64,000 nucleotides of DNA, taken from NCBI GenBank assembly GCA_030141605.1, contig JAQGDQ010000012.1, positions 1,258,359 to 1,322,358 of the forward strand, in the 5' to 3' direction. The DNA is from Tubiluchus corallicola (lineage: Eukaryota; Priapulida; Priapulimorpha; Priapulimorphida; Tubiluchidae). Positions 59,266 to 64,000 of this stretch are shown piece by piece. Numbering within the stretch: position 1 is the first letter of the stretch; every line of letters starts with the position of its first letter. Below the pieces are notes generated by a model. The model was not told the origin of the DNA. It did not search any database and was given only the letters and a program-made list of their open reading frames with translations. The position numbers and the translations under genes were made by a program.

Positions 59266-59677
59266 TTATTCGATATACTTGTCTGTGTAGTAATACTCCT
59301 CACTGCTATGGTAGTATGAGTCATTGTTCTCATGTTCACTGTCAGCATAGTACTCGCTATCGCCATCATTGTCATATCCACTGTCGTCATAATATTCGTC
59401 ATAATCTTCATCGTACCAGTCATCAGCACCGTCTTTACTTTCGTAATTATTATAATCGCGTTGCTGCCACCTAGGTAGATAGTCTTCATTGTTCATCACA
59501 GTCTGACCTTCAAGCAATGATTGAAGTTCTTGCCTATTTGAACTATCTCTTGTTTTAGATAGTGACTGTTTGGCTTCCTTGTCTGAGTACCAGAAATCTG
59601 GTAAGGGAATTGAGTGGTCAGCAGTTTCATTAATCTTGTGTGCGACAGCACAACGCACCATCTTGTCCTGACAAAGG
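59266..59677 (-). CDS. Unrecognised protein or terminal exon with acidic Tyr-rich tail
   Basis: Open frame of 131 codons from the ATG at 59661 to the stop at 59266. It begins MVRCAVAHKINE and its second half is almost only Asp, Glu, Tyr, Ser and Asn (for example DDWYDEDYDEYYDDSGYDND). A splice acceptor (TTTTATTACAG) lies 16 bases upstream, so this may be a terminal exon continuing a frame that reads LCQDK before the Met. AATAAA on the same strand at 59181-59186 would suit polyadenylation. I do not recognise the family. Acidic Tyr-rich tails occur in secreted matrix proteins and in nuclear proteins, so no function is assigned. The frame could also be chance opening over GAT/TAC-rich DNA. Confidence 0.45.
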
Positions 59678-59679
59678 CT

Positions 59680-61120
59680 GTAATAAAATAAGCACCAATG
59701 TCAATAGTAACTAATGTTAACACGATCAAAACTCAAATGTCGGACTTACCAGTGAAAAAATATTTTTTATGCAGATTGCTTCACTAGCCACTGGAAGTAA
59801 GCAGGGATTATAGCAGGAAAAAATTCCTCAAGAACCAGTTTTGAATTTATTTTCGTCTTTATTTTCCTTTTCTTTGTATGCTTGTCCCTCGTGAATGCCG
59901 TATTTTGCTTTTAATGTAATTAACTCACATTATGTTTGATAGCGTAAGAATGTCTGTTTCAATTTTTACGATATTTCAAATTTTCCTTTAATGATTATAT
60001 CATTTTTGTGATGAGTGAAATAATTGAAACTTGATGAAAATTCGTTTCTGACAGATTAATTCGTAATTTTAACTTCAAGATTATTAACCAGTGATAAAAT
60101 GAACCTATAATTATTAAAAATAGAAACTAAACGTGACCAGAAAAGGGATTGTGAAGAAGTCCGGGGGCTAATATTATGACTGCTAGACTATTAACCTTAA
60201 GATTGGTCCTAGTGGCTTGGTGAATTATCGTACTGTATGTGGGCTGTGTGCTCTAGCTGCACATGCATCTCTTGCATATAAGGGACTGTGAGGTCTAATA
60301 GTTAGATCTTCTGGTTAAAATCTACACTCCATCCCATTTCATCTTGTTTGTTCCATCTTAAGTCATTACTATTCTTACCACTCAAGCAGGATGTTCACTT
60401 GGAGTACTGGTTAACATGCTTTCATGCTTTTTTTGGCAATGGTCACTGGTCAGTATAAAGGGAATTAACGCCAGCCTTATCGTAGAGGTGTAAATGAAAG
60501 TTTTACATATAAAACTTCATGAATATTAATATGGGCCATAATTGTTCAGTGTTTCATTAACAGTTAGTGGTGATCTATTAATCTGATTAAAAAGTTGGTT
60601 TGTACCTAAATCCTATTGGGATGCATTTTTTAAATATATAATTAGTGTTATCAGTTATACTTTGTTAGCTAACTAATTTAGTACTATTTAAAAGTAAGTG
60701 ACTATTTCTGGTGCCTGGATAAGAGAGGAATGAACCTAAACGCGTAGAAATGTATATAAAACCAGTGTTACCCATAATGAAGCTACAAACATTGAGTCCA
60801 GCTTACGGCAACATGCACTCACAGTGGGATAAATAAATAGCCCAAGTGTTCCAGATAATGGTCCGTCTGTTAAGCATTTTATTTCTTTGGCCAAATGTTT
60901 GCCATGTCTGTAATTTTTACAGCTGAAGTGACGGCTGAATCTGCTCAGACACATCTCAGTATAAGCGTGAGATGGCAGGTAAATGTGAAATGGCAAAAAC
61001 ATTTGCTATTTTTTGAGTACACAACTAACTGAACTTTTGAGCACTATTTACAGGGCAACTAGTCACTCAAGGTAAGGAGTTACAGTAAAAAGGTTTAAGG
61101 TATGAAAATATGTTCACCGA
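59680..61120. other. Spacer, no gene seen
   Basis: A CTG|GTAAGT donor on the minus strand at about 59749, with a TTACTTCCAG acceptor about 40 bases upstream of it, could mark a tiny exon. The only frame that would reach the 59677 exon has a stop. Nothing else recognised. Confidence 0.4.
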
Positions 61121-61127
61121 GGTGCGC

Positions 61128-61261
61128 AGTAAAAGTGGCACAGGAAAAATGGCACGATAAAAATGGCACAGGAAAAAATGGTACAAGGGCAAAAGTAGGT
61201 AAATATGGCACAGCAAAAAGTGGCACAGTACAAATGGCACAAGTAAAAATGGCACAAGGGG
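61128..61261. repeat. 14-15-bp minisatellite
   Basis: About eight units of AAAAATGGCACAG with small length changes. Confidence 0.8.
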
Positions 61262-62109
61262 CATTTTGATGCAGTTGACTTCTATAGTAAAACTAGAATG
61301 CGCTCAGTGGGAAGCCGAACAATCCTAAAGTTATTCATCTGATTCTTTTGATTAAAAAATTTAACACAAAGATAAACAAGCAAACAAAATTATATAAACT
61401 AGCAAAAGACTCACAAAATATATTCATTAAATAAATTTATAATTAATAATCCACGAATATTACACATAGTGTTTATCTACCTTGACGATTGTAATAGACT
61501 GACATATATACGTATTACATACCAAGTCACGTTGTAAGGCTATATACATGTACATTAATAAGCCCTTGCTACAGACAGCCTTACACAGTTTTCCGAATGA
61601 GAAATTCTCGAAATGGAAACTGGAACTAACTGGTACCTGCTTGTCCTGGTGGAGATAATAAAAAAGAAGTACTAAACACTCTCTATGAAACCCCCACGAA
61701 GTGATTCGTAAATGTTTTTGTATTTACCTTTTTACATTTATTCTCGGACAGAAATTGCAAAGTACCTACCAGAGATGTCTCGCCTTTACAAACATTTCGC
61801 CATCTTTGTGTTTTTCGTCGCCAACGTCACAGTCATGTTCAGATTCACCTTCAGTTTGCACTTGATAGGTGTGGTAATGAACACCTGTACGTAAGCAACG
61901 AATCATAAGCAAAAACAATTTTAACTAGTGGACGTTTTTCACTGTGCTAAAACTGTGGTAAGATGCAGCTTCTGTGTCAGGAGATGCTTTAAGTGACAGC
62001 TTTTGTTTTGTATTCACGAATAAAAATGGTTTTTAAAATAATTAATAATACTCTGTGTACTTAAGTACGCTTGTGTTTGACATTAACAGTTTCAGTGAAA
62101 TCTGAGCTT

Positions 62110-64000
<1,891 letters not shown>

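Overview
The window is animal nuclear DNA: AT-rich, intron-dense, and carrying many simple-sequence tracts, LINE remnants and small inverted-repeat elements. Two protein-coding genes can be read exon by exon on the + strand. Their introns, retroelements and repeats suggest an invertebrate, probably marine (a lophotrochozoan or cnidarian is my best guess). The species cannot be fixed from the sequence.

Layout. 1-13626 is non-coding and is probably the first visible intron of the KIBRA/WWC gene. It contains a duplicated pseudogene relic (3425-4807) and two foldback elements. 13627-31266 holds 20 exons of the KIBRA/WWC Hippo-pathway scaffold, from the second WW domain to the stop codon; the exon for the first WW domain is not in the window. 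31267-36764 is intergenic, with a TIR element and two LINE reverse-transcriptase relics. 36765-49622 is a complete 12-exon gene of 557 codons for a mitochondrial methylcrotonoyl-CoA carboxylase beta-subunit-like protein. Its C-terminal active-site loops are strongly altered. 49623-57700 is a repeat-rich spacer with LINE pieces in both orientations, a long CA microsatellite and a 15-bp minisatellite. 59266-59677 is a minus-strand exon for an unrecognised protein with an acidic, Tyr-rich tail. 60000-64000 is minisatellite, a 300-bp hexanucleotide tract and copies of a roughly 150-bp repeat.

The two recognised genes are neighbours, and I see no functional link between them. KIBRA is a cortical scaffold for Hippo signalling. 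The MCC-beta-like protein belongs by family to leucine catabolism in mitochondria, but its changes make carboxyltransferase activity uncertain. I found no CRISPR array, operon, RNA gene cluster or clearly new biological system. The most useful leads are a PPxY motif inside the KIBRA protein, the degenerate carboxyltransferase, its GC-AG intron, a hAT-type element with target-site duplication in its first intron, and the acidic minus-strand exon. Exon boundaries were placed by splice consensus, reading-frame phase and alignment from memory to human family members.
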